A DNA stretch of 64,000 nt from Lacrimispora amygdalina (GCF_900205965.1 NZ_OAOF01000012.1:87135-151134); one strand, 5' to 3'. Shown: positions 40,946 through 50,351, counted from the stretch's first letter. Made by a program: numbers and translations. The notes: generated by a model not told the origin, from the sequence alone.

Positions 40946-42895
40946 ATGAAAACTATAGATATTATCAAAATAATGAATCCTGCACAGGTTGAGGCAGTCT
41001 TTACTGTTGATGGACCATTACTTGTTTTTGCTGGAGCTGGATCAGGGAAGACAAGAGTACTTACATACCGTACTACTTATATTTTTGAACATAAAAAGAT
41101 AGATCCTAGTCACATTTTAGCAATAACATTTACCAACAAAGCGGCAAAAGAAATGAAAGAGAGAATTGAAAAGTTGATTGGTGAAGATTCTAAATCTATG
41201 TGGATAACAACATTTCACTCCATGTGTGCAAGAATTCTAAGAAAACATGCCCACTCAATTGGTTACAAAAATAACTTTTCTATTTATGATACTGATGACT
41301 CAAAATTACTTATACAGAAAATCCTAAAATACAAATCCTATCAAAAAATATTTTTGCCTAAAGATGTTCTTTCTTTTGTATCAAGTCTAAAAACAAAAGG
41401 AATACGTGCAAAAGAATACTTTGCTACGACTAATACAGAAGAAAAATTAAAAGAGATATATACTGAATATGATGAAGAATTATTTAAGAATAATGCTTTT
41501 GATTTTGATGATTTATTAATAAAAGTTGTTCAGCTCTTTCGCGAATATCCAACCGTTTTGGATGAATATCAAGAATTATTTCAGTATATCATGGTGGACG
41601 AGTACCAAGATACAAATGAAATTCAGTTTATCTTGATTTCGATGCTTGCTGAAAAGTACAAAAACATTTGCGTTGTTGGAGATGACGACCAATCAATATA
41701 TAGTTTTCGCGGCGCAAATATAAAAAACATATTAGATTTCCAGAAATATTACCCAGATGCTAAAATTATAAAACTGGAAGAAAATTATCGATCCAGTTCT
41801 AATATATTAAATACAGCAAATGCGGTTATTAAAAATAATAAAGTAAGATCTATCAAATCATTAACTACAACAAGGAGTCCAGGTAAAAAAGTATATTACC
41901 AAAATTATAAAACAGCTACCACTGAAGCTAATTCTGTCGTATTGGAAATACTTCATAAATTATATGATTATAGAGATGTTGCCATTCTTTACCGGACTAA
42001 TGCTCAATCTCGTTTATTAGAAGAATCCTGCATCAAGCATAATCTGCCTTATAGAATCATTGGTGGATTAAACTTTTATAAGCGTAAAGAAATTAAGGAC
42101 CTAATTGCATATTTAAAAATCATTGCAAATCCATCCGATGCTGTTTCCGTTAAGAGGATTATAAATACTCCAAAGAGGAATATTGGAGATACAACGGTAT
42201 CAAAAATTGAGACCTACGCAAAATCAAAAGGAATTACCCTCTACAAAGCTTTATTACAAGTAGAGGATATACCTTCCATTTCCAAAAAAGCGGTATCTGC
42301 AACTTGTGATTTTATGAACACAATTGAAGAATATCGTTATAAGTTAACCAAGAGTGGTGTACTTGATATTTCCGGAGACAATTCTTATAGTATCCACGAA
42401 TATTTGAATGATATTTTATACAAGATTGGGTATTTAGCTGAATTAGAAAATTTAAATGATTCTGAAACTTATAAAAATAAAGAAGAAAATATTGAAGAAT
42501 TAATGAGTAAAGTAATTGAATTTGAAGAATCCGAAAAGACCTTTAAACTTGATAAATTCCTCGAAGAAATTGCTTTAGTATCTGGAGTTGATATAGAGAC
42601 TGAAATTGAACGAATTACTTTGATGACACTTCATTCTGCCAAAGGATTAGAATTTAAAAAAGTATATATAGTGGGAATGGAAGAAGGCTTATTTCCATCA
42701 ATAAATTCTATTATTGAAAATAATGTTGAAGAAGAAAGAAGACTTTGTTATGTGGGTATTACCAGAGCTATTGACGAACTTATTATTACATCCGCATCAG
42801 AAAGAATGATAAACGGTCGTATTCAAAAGACAAAGCCAAGCCGTTTTATTAATGAAATGCCTGATAAATATATTCAAAAAATTTATTCTGTGTAA
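40946..42895 (+). CDS. UvrD/PcrA-type SF1A DNA helicase
   Basis: A 649-residue 3'-5' helicase with all main motifs: Q-motif region MNPAQVEAVFTVDGPLLVFA, Walker A AGAGSGKTRVLTYR, motif Ia ITFTNKAAKEMKERI, Walker B VDEYQDTNEIQF, motif III VVGDDDQSIYSFRGAN, motif IV EENYRSSSNIL, motif V LMTLHSAKGLEFKKVYIVGM and motif VI CYVGITRAIDEL. It should unwind DNA in repair or plasmid/phage replication. The start is taken at ATG 40946 because GGAAGGA sits nine nucleotides before it; ATG 40928 has no ribosome site and lies too near the promoter element. Confidence 0.94.
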   Translation: MKTIDIIKIMNPAQVEAVFTVDGPLLVFAGAGSGKTRVLTYRTTYIFEHKKIDPSHILAITFTNKAAKEMKERIEKLIGEDSKSMWITTFHSMCARILRKHAHSIGYKNNFSIYDTDDSKLLIQKILKYKSYQKIFLPKDVLSFVSSLKTKGIRAKEYFATTNTEEKLKEIYTEYDEELFKNNAFDFDDLLIKVVQLFREYPTVLDEYQELFQYIMVDEYQDTNEIQFILISMLAEKYKNICVVGDDDQSIYSFRGANIKNILDFQKYYPDAKIIKLEENYRSSSNILNTANAVIKNNKVRSIKSLTTTRSPGKKVYYQNYKTATTEANSVVLEILHKLYDYRDVAILYRTNAQSRLLEESCIKHNLPYRIIGGLNFYKRKEIKDLIAYLKIIANPSDAVSVKRIINTPKRNIGDTTVSKIETYAKSKGITLYKALLQVEDIPSISKKAVSATCDFMNTIEEYRYKLTKSGVLDISGDNSYSIHEYLNDILYKIGYLAELENLNDSETYKNKEENIEELMSKVIEFEESEKTFKLDKFLEEIALVSGVDIETEIERITLMTLHSAKGLEFKKVYIVGMEEGLFPSINSIIENNVEEERRLCYVGITRAIDELIITSASERMINGRIQKTKPSRFINEMPDKYIQKIYSV

Positions 42896-42931
42896 ATGAT
42901 AATAATTGCATTTATCTCATTTTTTTTATAG

Positions 42932-42938
42932 ACATAAT
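42932..42938 (+). promoter_or_regulatory. CATAATA promoter element
   Basis: TAGACATAATATGATTG, 80 nt before ATG 43018. Confidence 0.45.
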
Positions 42939-43017
42939 ATGATTGTAAATGAAACGTGGAGAAATTAAAACTCCTAGCATAAGGCGAGTCCATAAAGGAC
43001 AGAAGGGAGAACATATT

Positions 43018-43389
43018 ATGTTCAAGATCAATTTATCAGCAGTAAAGGAAATGAATCGAATGGAAAGGTTTGATGCAGAGCGTACATTTTTATCTCTCGA
43101 ATATGAGTATGAAAATGAAGAAATGTTATCAGGTTCAAAAGCCATGAGCCGATCTCCAGAAAATATTTTAATTGGAAACCATACTTATATAGAACATAAG
43201 CTTCTTGGCAGTTACAAGCTGTTATTTGCTCTTTCCAGACAGATCAAGGACAGGACCGGAATCAATCTTGTTGAATTTGTCAAAGCGGAAGATCGAACAG
43301 CTAAAAACGCTCTTACTGCTTGGCGCACTATTTACCGTAAAATAGATGCATTAAAAGGAACTGAACATACAATAAAAAAAGAGGGTTAA
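43018..43389 (+). CDS. hypothetical protein, 123 aa
   Basis: Soluble helical protein beginning MFKINLSAVKEMNRMERF. A segment of YIEHKLLGSYKLLFALSRQI is conserved-looking but not recognised. The start is set at ATG 43018 after AGGGAG; an earlier in-frame ATG (42949) lies at the promoter element and lacks a ribosome site. Confidence 0.65.
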   Translation: MFKINLSAVKEMNRMERFDAERTFLSLEYEYENEEMLSGSKAMSRSPENILIGNHTYIEHKLLGSYKLLFALSRQIKDRTGINLVEFVKAEDRTAKNALTAWRTIYRKIDALKGTEHTIKKEG

Positions 43390-43404
43390 CCCTCTTTTTT
43401 ATTG
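43372..43404. terminator. bidirectional terminator
   Basis: AAAAGAGGG-TTAA-CCCTCTTTTTT between convergent genes. Confidence 0.88.
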
Positions 43405-43644
43405 TTCTGAATTAAAATAACTTTCAATTCCCTTTAGTTTCGCAATTTCCTTTTTGATAGATACCATTTCCTCATGGTACTTTTTCATATTTTCTACTTG
43501 TTCTTCTTGAACTCCTCTCGCAAATGAATCTGTACGCTCAGCGAATTCACTTGCGACATCCAATCGAACAATATCATATATTTCAATTAGTCTCTTTTGT
43601 AGATTTTCAATTTTTTCTTCTTTATATTTTTTAAGCTCATCCAT
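43399..43644 (-). CDS. coiled-coil protein, 81 aa
   Basis: Almost fully helical and charged (DELKKYKEEKIENLQKRLIE, later YHEEMVSIKKEIAKLKGIE), likely a coiled coil. GGAGG precedes ATG 43644; the frame is open further upstream but with no ribosome site and a hydrophobic unlikely N-terminus. Confidence 0.65.
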   Translation of the reverse strand: MDELKKYKEEKIENLQKRLIEIYDIVRLDVASEFAERTDSFARGVQEEQVENMKKYHEEMVSIKKEIAKLKGIESYFNSEQ

Positions 43645-43850
43645 ATGCGATTCCTCCATTACTATATTAATTATAATATAAAAAAAATATTTGTAAACCA
43701 AATATATGAAATTCTTAAGATTAATATTGTTAAAACTACCAAACAAAAGATCTGCATCATTTAGTCTCTGAAATTCAGATTAAATTAATTGTTTCCACTT
43801 TGTTTCAGACATATTAACTTCAACGAAGAAAATCGGAGGATAAAATATTG

Positions 43851-44471
43851 ATGTCAAATATTAAATTAGATAGATTTTATATTTCAAATGATCCTTATGA
43901 TTTGGTAACTAAGATTTCAAGAACCATTCATAATCTAATCGTTGAAGGTAAACAACCCAATCAGGAGATCATTTTTTTAATGATAGGAACACCAAAAATT
44001 TATTGGGATAGTCTCGGTCCTCTTACCGGGAGTTTGTTAGAAGAATCCAATCATTTTAAAAAAGAATATTTCATAGATGGAATTACAAATTTTTCGGTGT
44101 ATGGTACAATCCAGAGACCCGTGCATGCACAAAATCTATATAGTACCGTATCCAGAATTTACGAGATTCACAAAAACCCATTTATTATTGCTGTTGATGC
44201 TTCCTTTAGTTACTTCTATACAAAAAATAATATTTTAATAAGTAATGAACCAATAAAACCCGGTTTGGGTGTTGGAAAAGATTTATTATCTGTAGGTGAT
44301 ATTTCTATCCGCGGAATCGTTGGATCTGATGAAGTAGATGCATATAATCTTTCTTATAGTGAACTGAAAACCATGGCTCTACTTATTTCTACAGCTATTA
44401 ATTGTGTATTATCAATTAAACAAGTCCAGCCATACTGTCTTTTGCATCAGTGTGAAACTACTGCAGTCTAA
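43851..44471 (+). CDS. YyaC-like (DUF1256) protein
   Basis: A 206-residue relative of the sporulation protein YyaC, of the germination-protease-like fold: IIFLMIGTPKIYWDSLGPLT near residue 45, then SVYGTIQRPVHAQNLYSTVS, PFIIAVDASFS, NEPIKPGLGVGKDLLSVGDI, then IRGIVGS. In Firmicutes it is made in sporulation, role unclear. A copy on a mobile element could affect sporulation or segregation into spores. GGAGG lies before the TTG ATG pair (43848-43853); ATG is taken. Confidence 0.75.
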   Translation: MSNIKLDRFYISNDPYDLVTKISRTIHNLIVEGKQPNQEIIFLMIGTPKIYWDSLGPLTGSLLEESNHFKKEYFIDGITNFSVYGTIQRPVHAQNLYSTVSRIYEIHKNPFIIAVDASFSYFYTKNNILISNEPIKPGLGVGKDLLSVGDISIRGIVGSDEVDAYNLSYSELKTMALLISTAINCVLSIKQVQPYCLLHQCETTAV

Positions 44472-44472
44472 T

Positions 44473-44560
44473 TAGTTGAAAGCGTATTCCGCAAGATTGA
44501 ATATGGTATGCTAACTGTCACTCTACCCAAAAAAGAATTGCCAAAAGATTCAATTAAAAA
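44473..44560 (+). pseudogene. possible Hsp20 C-terminal remnant
   Basis: Directly after the YyaC-like gene, a frame without start reads VESVFRKIEYGMLTVTLPKK and resembles the end of the alpha-crystallin domain of Hsp20 proteins (xNGVLTVTLPK). No upstream part is found. Confidence 0.3.
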
Positions 44561-44588
44561 AGCAAGCTTTCCTGCTTGCTTTTTATTT
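44558..44588 (+). terminator. terminator
   Basis: AAAGCAAGC-TTTCCT-GCTTGCTTTTT. Confidence 0.88.
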
Positions 44589-44680
44589 AAGTCTTTAATC
44601 TGTTGAGCATGAATGAGCTTCTTATCTTTTCATTTGGTTGCATAAAAATTTCTTCGGAATTAATCGGCGAAAAAATATGA

Positions 44681-44687
44681 CATATTA
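44681..44687 (+). promoter_or_regulatory. CATATTA promoter element
   Basis: ATGACATATTATTTTTA, 36 nt before ATG 44723. Confidence 0.45.
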
Positions 44688-44722
44688 TTTTTATAAAAGA
44701 TAATTGTGAGAGGAGATATACT

Positions 44723-45649
44723 ATGGAAGTATCAATTAAAGCAAAAGAACGATTCTGTAAAGATTGTAATGTGCCTTTGAGATTATTTCAAGAACCATAC
44801 TTTACAGACCGGCTAAAACTGTATGATAAGTTTTACGGGACTTTAGAGAAATGGGCCTTGTTCGTAAAAGAATTAGAGAATTACAATTGTGAACAAGATT
44901 ACTTTGAAGAATACAATCATGTAAAAGACAAAGCAATTAACTCCATTAAAGAATCGGATGCTTATCAGAGATTCAATAATGAAGATATGAATCGGTTTGG
45001 CATCATTAATAAAGGATTACCAAGTAAGGATATATTTAAACCGAGCAATGATAACAAAATGTTTATAAGTATTGATATGAAAAAAGCAAATTTTTCAGCA
45101 CTTAGAAAGTATGATAAGACAATTTTTGGCAGTGCTGAATCGTGGGAGGATTTTATCAGCAAGTTTACTCAGAATAAGCATATTATTGGCAGTAAATACA
45201 TCCGTCAGGTGATTCTTGGAAACTGTAATCCGAAGCGGCATATTACATATGAAAAATATTTGATGGATAAAGTTTTATCTAATGTTAAAGATGGGCAATT
45301 AAATAATATAGTGTTTTTTTCCAATGATGAAATTGTTTTTGATGTGACAGATTTATCAGATGATGAGCAAATATTTACACATTTGCATGTTGATTATGTA
45401 TTAAAACAGATAGCTCCGTTTTGTCGTTGTGAACTATTTAGATTACAAAAAATAAATGGAACAGAAGGATATTTGAAGTCAGTATATGAAGGTCTTATAA
45501 ACTCTGTTGAGTTCAAGTGCTTAGACAACTATATGCTTCCATTTGTAATCAGAAAGTTTCTCGGAGAAGAAATTAATGAATATGATAAAGTGTTTTATCA
45601 TGAAGGATTACTTTCAAAATTTATTGAAGTCCCAAATATTGAAATTTAA
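44723..45649 (+). CDS. hypothetical protein with polymerase-palm-like motifs, 308 aa
   Basis: Not a family I can name. Residues 112-130 (MFISIDMKKANFSALRKYD) resemble motif A of family A DNA polymerases (DxSxxExR), and residues 200-212 (VFFSNDEIVFDV) resemble motif C (HDE). Between them lies a basic helical part (IIGSKYIRQVILGNCNPKRH) where the O-helix would be. The order is right for a palm domain, but key residues differ and no exonuclease domain is present, so it may be degenerate or chance. AGAGGAGA precedes the ATG. Confidence 0.6.
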   Translation: MEVSIKAKERFCKDCNVPLRLFQEPYFTDRLKLYDKFYGTLEKWALFVKELENYNCEQDYFEEYNHVKDKAINSIKESDAYQRFNNEDMNRFGIINKGLPSKDIFKPSNDNKMFISIDMKKANFSALRKYDKTIFGSAESWEDFISKFTQNKHIIGSKYIRQVILGNCNPKRHITYEKYLMDKVLSNVKDGQLNNIVFFSNDEIVFDVTDLSDDEQIFTHLHVDYVLKQIAPFCRCELFRLQKINGTEGYLKSVYEGLINSVEFKCLDNYMLPFVIRKFLGEEINEYDKVFYHEGLLSKFIEVPNIEI

Positions 45650-45651
45650 AA

Positions 45652-45679
45652 TAAAAAGAGGCAACCGCCTCTTTTTTTG
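45652..45679. terminator. bidirectional terminator
   Basis: AAAGAGGC-AACC-GCCTCTTTTTTT between the convergent 308-aa gene and ligA. Confidence 0.88.
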
Positions 45680-45684
45680 TTATA

Positions 45685-47943
45685 TCATTCTTTAATCATC
45701 TCTACGAAATCTTTTTCAGAAATAATTGGGACACTTAATTCCTTCGCCTTCTTGTTCTTCGAAGAATTACTGGTAGTATCGTTGTTAATCAAGTAGGAAG
45801 TCTTCTTAGATACAGATCCGCTTGTCTTACCTCCCAGTAACTCAATTTTTTCCACCAGGTCTGCCCTACTAGAGAATAGTTCCAAATCACCTGTGATAAC
45901 AAACGTCTTCCCTGCTAAAACTGAGGAATCTTTACTACCTGCTTTTACATCTGGTTTTATTACTTCAACTTCCTTTAAAAGATTAAAGTATTCGCTTTCT
46001 TCAATTTCTTTTTTGGCTCTTTGTTCTTTATACCATTCATTGATTGCCTGGTTACTAATTTCGCCAACATCTTCGATGTCTAAGAAGTTCCCTGTCTCCA
46101 ATTTTGCATTAAATTTATCAATATCTCCATTCATTGCTTTTGAAATCTTCTTTCCGGCATCCCGTCCTACATTATTAATCCCAAGTGCCGCAATCAGGTT
46201 TTCAAGCTTTACCACTCTGCTTTTTTCAATTGCTTTTATCAGTTTTTCATAGGATTTCTCTCCTTGTCCTTCCATTTCAACAAAAGCAGTCTTGTGATCT
46301 GCTAAATGGTAAATATCCCTAAACTCCTTGATAAATCCTGCATCAACTAATTTTTCAATTGTAGCTTCGCTTAAACCTGTGATGTTCATCCGGTCACGTT
46401 CTACAAAGTGAGTGAATTTTCCTATATTTTTCGCTGCACAGTCTGGATTGGAACAATAAAGTGTTTTTACAATCTGCCCGTCTTTTAAGGTCTCTTTGAT
46501 TTCTGTAGCTGCTCCGCAAACCGGGCAAACTTTAGGAATTTCAAGTGTACCGCTTTTGGTTAAGTTTTCAGCGATCTGAGGAATAATCATATTTGCTTTA
46601 TAAACGGTTACGATGTCTCCGATTCCAAGCTTTAATTCTTCTACAATGCTTACATTATGAACGCTTGCCCGGCTTACGGTAGTTCCTTCTAATTCTATTG
46701 AATTAAAAATTGCCACCGGATTAATGAGTCCTGTTCTTGATGCACTCCATTCTACTTCAGTAAGTGTAGTTTCAGCAAGATCATCGGCCCATTTAAATGC
46801 GATAGAATGTTTTGGGAACTTTCCTGTCACACCAAGAGATTTTCCATAGGCAACATCATTAAAAGACAGTACCAGTCCATCAGATGGGAAATTATTTTTT
46901 TTCACCAGTTCTTCCATCTGTGAAATTGTATCTAAGATTGTATCCTTATCAACAATATAGTAATCTACGGTATTAAAGCCGAGTTCTTTTAACCAGCTAA
47001 ATCTTGTTGCATAAGTATCTCTAAATTTCTTTGCTTTAGCATTTGGGTTTTTATTTTCCAGATATGGCTCATCTTCAGCAAATACAAGTTCAAATGCTTT
47101 GAACTCTATATGGCGTCTTGCTGATTCTTTTGCGTCAAGTTGACGAACAGATCCGCTCGCGAGGTTTCTAGGATTTTTATACTTTTCGGTCTCTGAAAGC
47201 ATATCGTTTATCTTTTTGAACTGTCTATATGTAATGAGAGCTTCTCCTCTCATTACCATGTGTCCAGTAAAATCAATTGTTTTGGGAACGCCTTTAAAGT
47301 ATTTAGCATTATGAGTGATATTCTCTCCGATCTCACCATTACCTCTTGTTACAGCTTTAGTAAGATTACCACCATCATAAGTTAGTATAATTGTAAGACC
47401 ATCAAGCTTCCAGCTAAGAAAACCAAACTCACCTTTTAACCACGCCATTAAGGAATTACGATCTTTTGTTTTATCCAAAGACAGAGCTTTATATTCATGA
47501 GCTTCTTTTGTTAAAGAACTTTCAACTTCATATCCAACATTTTTTGTAGGGCTGTCCTCTCTTACATAGTTAAATCTAAGTTCCAAATTAAGCAGCTCAT
47601 CATATAATTTATCATAATCAAAGTTGCTCATAATCTCGTTTCCACTGTTGTAGTAAGCTTTACCAGCTTCATTTAAGGTATCTACTACTTCATCAATTCT
47701 CTTAAGGGCAAAACCTTTTAAGATTTTGTTTAGACTTGATGAATCTTCCACATAAGATTTATACTCTTCTTCTGTTAAACCTAATGTTTCAGGAAGACTT
47801 CTCTTCTCATTTGGATCTTCATGCCAATTCTTTATATAATCGTCTAACGCCTCTGGTGCTACTTTTCCTTTTAAATAGTCTGATACAAATGATGAGGTCT
47901 TCTCTTTATAAGACCGAGAAATTGAACTTGATTCCATTGACAT
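45685..47943 (-). CDS. ligA: NAD-dependent DNA ligase with N-terminal extra domain
   Basis: A 752-residue LigA: adenylation domain with the catalytic lysine in LSWKLDGLTIILTYDGG and TRGNGEIGENITHN, OB fold, zinc finger (CPVCGAATEI and CSNPDCAAKN), helix-hairpin-helix repeats and a C-terminal BRCT domain (GKTFVITGDLELFSSRADLV). About 65 extra residues at the N-terminus (VSDYLKGKVAPEALDDYIKN, then LPETLGLTEEEYKSYVED) look like the small antitoxin-type module common in Firmicutes. It seals nicks using NAD, linking it to the NAD genes here. AAAGGAGAATAAATT precedes the ATG; CATAATA 37 nt upstream. Confidence 0.94.
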   Translation of the reverse strand: MSMESSSISRSYKEKTSSFVSDYLKGKVAPEALDDYIKNWHEDPNEKRSLPETLGLTEEEYKSYVEDSSSLNKILKGFALKRIDEVVDTLNEAGKAYYNSGNEIMSNFDYDKLYDELLNLELRFNYVREDSPTKNVGYEVESSLTKEAHEYKALSLDKTKDRNSLMAWLKGEFGFLSWKLDGLTIILTYDGGNLTKAVTRGNGEIGENITHNAKYFKGVPKTIDFTGHMVMRGEALITYRQFKKINDMLSETEKYKNPRNLASGSVRQLDAKESARRHIEFKAFELVFAEDEPYLENKNPNAKAKKFRDTYATRFSWLKELGFNTVDYYIVDKDTILDTISQMEELVKKNNFPSDGLVLSFNDVAYGKSLGVTGKFPKHSIAFKWADDLAETTLTEVEWSASRTGLINPVAIFNSIELEGTTVSRASVHNVSIVEELKLGIGDIVTVYKANMIIPQIAENLTKSGTLEIPKVCPVCGAATEIKETLKDGQIVKTLYCSNPDCAAKNIGKFTHFVERDRMNITGLSEATIEKLVDAGFIKEFRDIYHLADHKTAFVEMEGQGEKSYEKLIKAIEKSRVVKLENLIAALGINNVGRDAGKKISKAMNGDIDKFNAKLETGNFLDIEDVGEISNQAINEWYKEQRAKKEIEESEYFNLLKEVEVIKPDVKAGSKDSSVLAGKTFVITGDLELFSSRADLVEKIELLGGKTSGSVSKKTSYLINNDTTSNSSKNKKAKELSVPIISEKDFVEMIKE

Positions 47944-47979
47944 AATTTATTCTCCTTTTTATCTTACTTTTTTCATAAC

Positions 47980-47986
47980 TATTATG
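47980..47986 (-). promoter_or_regulatory. CATAATA promoter element before ligA
   Basis: Minus-strand CATACATAATAGTTATG. Confidence 0.5.
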
Positions 47987-48005
47987 TATGAAAATTAAAG
48001 GCATT

Positions 48006-48036
48006 AAAAAAGAAGCTATGCAGCTTCCTTTAAACT
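48006..48036 (-). terminator. terminator downstream of the 48-50 kb genes
   Basis: AAAGGAAGCTGCATAGCTTCTTTTTT on the minus strand. Confidence 0.8.
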
Positions 48037-48117
48037 AGATATTATTTTTTGTAAAAAAACAAGTTTTCGATACATCCATAAGAAAATATTCCCTCAAGAT
48101 TCTTTTTTGCATCAAGA

Positions 48118-48456
48118 TTATATGGATAAGCCTTTTCCTCTTTTCTCCAAATTAAATTCTTCTTCCAATGCTTTTAAATACTTCTTCACGTATTCGGGTG
48201 CTCTCTTATATTTCTTTTCGTCTCTGAAGTAATTGACAAATTCCGAGTTTGAAAACATGCTGGTGTATGTACCAAGAATATTGCCCTTTATAATCCCGTT
48301 TCTTTTGGCGTATTCATAAACTTTTTTATCAATCATTACTTGCGGAATCATTTCACATGTATTTTTACATTTCCGGCACCAGCCATCTGGGTCAAAATTA
48401 TTTTCTGAAATGCCACATATATTTACCTTTTCATCTTTATTAAACGAAATAACCAT
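48118..48456 (-). CDS. hypothetical protein, 112 aa
   Basis: Cysteines in NICGIS, GWCRKCKNTC suggest a metal site in the first 35 residues; the rest is helical and basic. AAAGGAGAATATTATCC precedes ATG 48456. Its start overlaps the end of the 91-aa gene by 34 nt in another frame, so the two are coupled. Confidence 0.6.
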   Translation of the reverse strand: MVISFNKDEKVNICGISENNFDPDGWCRKCKNTCEMIPQVMIDKKVYEYAKRNGIIKGNILGTYTSMFSNSEFVNYFRDEKKYKRAPEYVKKYLKALEEEFNLEKRGKGLSI

Positions 48457-48698
48457 GGATAATATTCTCCTTTATCATTATAATAATAGCTCCATTTTCC
48501 AGAATCCACAAACGGAGGGCAGGTCCAAGTATCTCCACCATCCATTGATATTTCGATTGAATTACAATCTTTAGCATATTGGAACCAGATTATCTGTATA
48601 TTACTTGTATCATATACGTTGTCCGGTTTCATTCCTTTTTCAGCTTCTTCTAGCATCTCTAGTAAATTTTTTGCTCTTGAATGTACAATATTAATCAA
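48423..48698 (-). CDS. hypothetical protein, 91 aa
   Basis: Starts with helices (RAKNLLEMLEEAEKGMKPDN) and ends in a strand-rich part with SMDGGDTWTCPPFVDSGKW. No family recognised. Overlaps the downstream gene by 34 nt; no strong ribosome site is seen before its start, so the true start may differ. Confidence 0.55.
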   Translation of the reverse strand: MINIVHSRAKNLLEMLEEAEKGMKPDNVYDTSNIQIIWFQYAKDCNSIEISMDGGDTWTCPPFVDSGKWSYYYNDKGEYYPWLFRLIKMKR

Positions 48699-48715
48699 TT
48701 ATATACGCTCCATTT

Positions 48716-49408
48716 TTAATCCATGTCAATATTTACAGGATTCTCTAAACATTTTATATTATTAGCTTGTTCAACTAAAGCAGCTTGAGTAATAGAATTG
48801 ATTTTATTCTGGCAGAACGCTTCAATCTCTCCCTTTGCTTCCATTACTGTTTTGTCCATCTGTTCATTAAAACACTCATAAGCAAATTTTGCGTTTCCCG
48901 ACACCTCCGCTTGTATACTAAATAATTTGCTAAGAATATTTTTGCGATCAGCCTGACTTATATTTTTCTTTCCGGAAAATAATTCTTCAACATCAGTAAT
49001 TAAGCTTTTCATTTCAAGATTGGCTTTATTCATTTTTTCTGAAAATTCATCTTTGAATTGCTCTCTTTTGTTGATAAAATTACACTCTGGCATCCTTCCA
49101 TCTTTTTCTGTCCAGCGTATCGTAACTGGCACTCCACTTCCCATATTCATCGATGTAATTGCTTCAGCAAATTGCGCATAACTCATCTCTACCTCAGCAA
49201 TGACTTTATCTCCGTAATACCAGTCACTATTTAATCCTCTTGTAATTTCTCCATGTCGCAGAGTCAAAGCAATGACATTGTTATGTTCAATACTACTACC
49301 AAAAAGTGTGTTTTTTCCACCAGACCGTCTGCTGAATGCAAGCATACCATAAGATGGATGTGTAGACCTTTCTCCGAATTGAGTTTTTTCTTTTTTTAAT
49401 TCATCCAT
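48716..49408 (-). CDS. conserved mobile-element protein, 230 aa
   Basis: The first half (STHPSYGMLAFSRRSGGKNT, then LFGSSIEHNNVIALTLRHGE, then MSYAQFAEAITSMNMGSGVP) belongs to a family I know only as uncharacterised proteins of Firmicutes and Bacteroidetes mobile elements and phages. The second half (120-215) is a long helical, probably coiled-coil region. The role is unknown. Only a weak ribosome site precedes ATG 49408. Confidence 0.65.
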   Translation of the reverse strand: MDELKKEKTQFGERSTHPSYGMLAFSRRSGGKNTLFGSSIEHNNVIALTLRHGEITRGLNSDWYYGDKVIAEVEMSYAQFAEAITSMNMGSGVPVTIRWTEKDGRMPECNFINKREQFKDEFSEKMNKANLEMKSLITDVEELFSGKKNISQADRKNILSKLFSIQAEVSGNAKFAYECFNEQMDKTVMEAKGEIEAFCQNKINSITQAALVEQANNIKCLENPVNIDMD

Positions 49409-49433
49409 ATATTCTTACCTACTTTTTGTATTG

Positions 49434-50105
49434 TTATGATATTCCACAAGCGGCCTTTGCAAGGGCATCAGCTTTGTTATTGTATTTGTCGCCAGAGTGT
49501 GCTTTTACTTTTACAAATTCTAATTCTATTTGCTTTTTTGCTTCAATTGCAAAATTCTTATATCTTTTTGCACCCTCTTTATCAGCAACCCAGATTTTCG
49601 TTTTTTTGCCATTCATATAACACCCTTCAACCCAACCAGCAATGCCATTATAGTCAAAGTAAATAGTTAATTTCTGACAGCCCAATTTAATAGCTTCTTC
49701 AATAGCGATCATCGTAGCCGTAACTTCGCCAGCGACATTCCACATTTGAAGCATAACTTCATCATGTCCCGATTTACTAATTTCTTTTTCATTATCTCCA
49801 TGTCGTAAAACAACACCTGAGCCGTAGATTTGTGTTTCTTGGTTGTAGCTGCCATCAACATAAGCAATTGCTGTTCCTTCTGGCAGAACCTTTTTATTTT
49901 CAGATTCTATATTTGCTTTAGGTTTTGCATCTTTCGTCTGCTGTTTAATTTTTATTCCAAGATAATCTTCGGCTTCTTCCCTTGTCGCAAAACCTTTGTA
50001 TGTAGCATTTGGATAACCTTTTACCGACTCTTCACACTCAGACCATGTGGAAAAAATCCCTGTCTTTCGCCCATTTTTCACTGCATAATATTTCTTCTTA
50101 GCCAT
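49434..50105 (-). CDS. rnhA: RNase HI with N-terminal viroplasmin-type domain
   Basis: A 223-residue enzyme. Residues 1-50 are the caulimovirus-viroplasmin type RNA:DNA-hybrid-binding domain (KKYYAVKNGRKTGIFSTWSE). Residues 75-222 are the RNase H core with four carboxylates: Asp in AIAYVDGSYN, Glu in NVAGEVTATM, Asp in LTIYFDYNGI and Asp in NNKADALAKA. It removes RNA from RNA:DNA hybrids, for example replication primers. GGAGAAAAAA precedes the ATG; CATATTA lies at 50189-50195. Confidence 0.92.
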   Translation of the reverse strand: MAKKKYYAVKNGRKTGIFSTWSECEESVKGYPNATYKGFATREEAEDYLGIKIKQQTKDAKPKANIESENKKVLPEGTAIAYVDGSYNQETQIYGSGVVLRHGDNEKEISKSGHDEVMLQMWNVAGEVTATMIAIEEAIKLGCQKLTIYFDYNGIAGWVEGCYMNGKKTKIWVADKEGAKRYKNFAIEAKKQIELEFVKVKAHSGDKYNNKADALAKAACGIS

Positions 50106-50188
50106 TTTTTTCTCCTTCTTCGTATAATCTAATGTTTCCTTTATAGAAGTTTCCCATTTATATTCTCCTCTCTTTCTTAATACAAAAT

Positions 50189-50195
50189 TAATATG
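50189..50195 (-). promoter_or_regulatory. CATATTA promoter element before rnhA
   Basis: Minus-strand AACACATATTAATTTTG. Confidence 0.4.
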
Positions 50196-50277
50196 TGTTT
50201 TTTTCTATAGTTAAAACAAATCTTTTTTTCATATTAACTTTGAAACGTTTCCCTGGAAATATTTTTACTGGTATCAT

Positions 50278-50349
50278 GGGTTATGATTCCATTGCATATT
50301 ACGAGGCAGATGCCGGCTCTGAAACCGCACATGAAGTGAATTTCGATTA
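50278..50349 (+). pseudogene. short gene-end remnant
   Basis: A plus-strand frame ending at TAA 50347-50349 reads MGYDSIAYYEADAGSETAHE just before a terminator, but has no ribosome site. It looks like the end of a lost gene. Confidence 0.3.
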
Positions 50350-50351
50350 AA

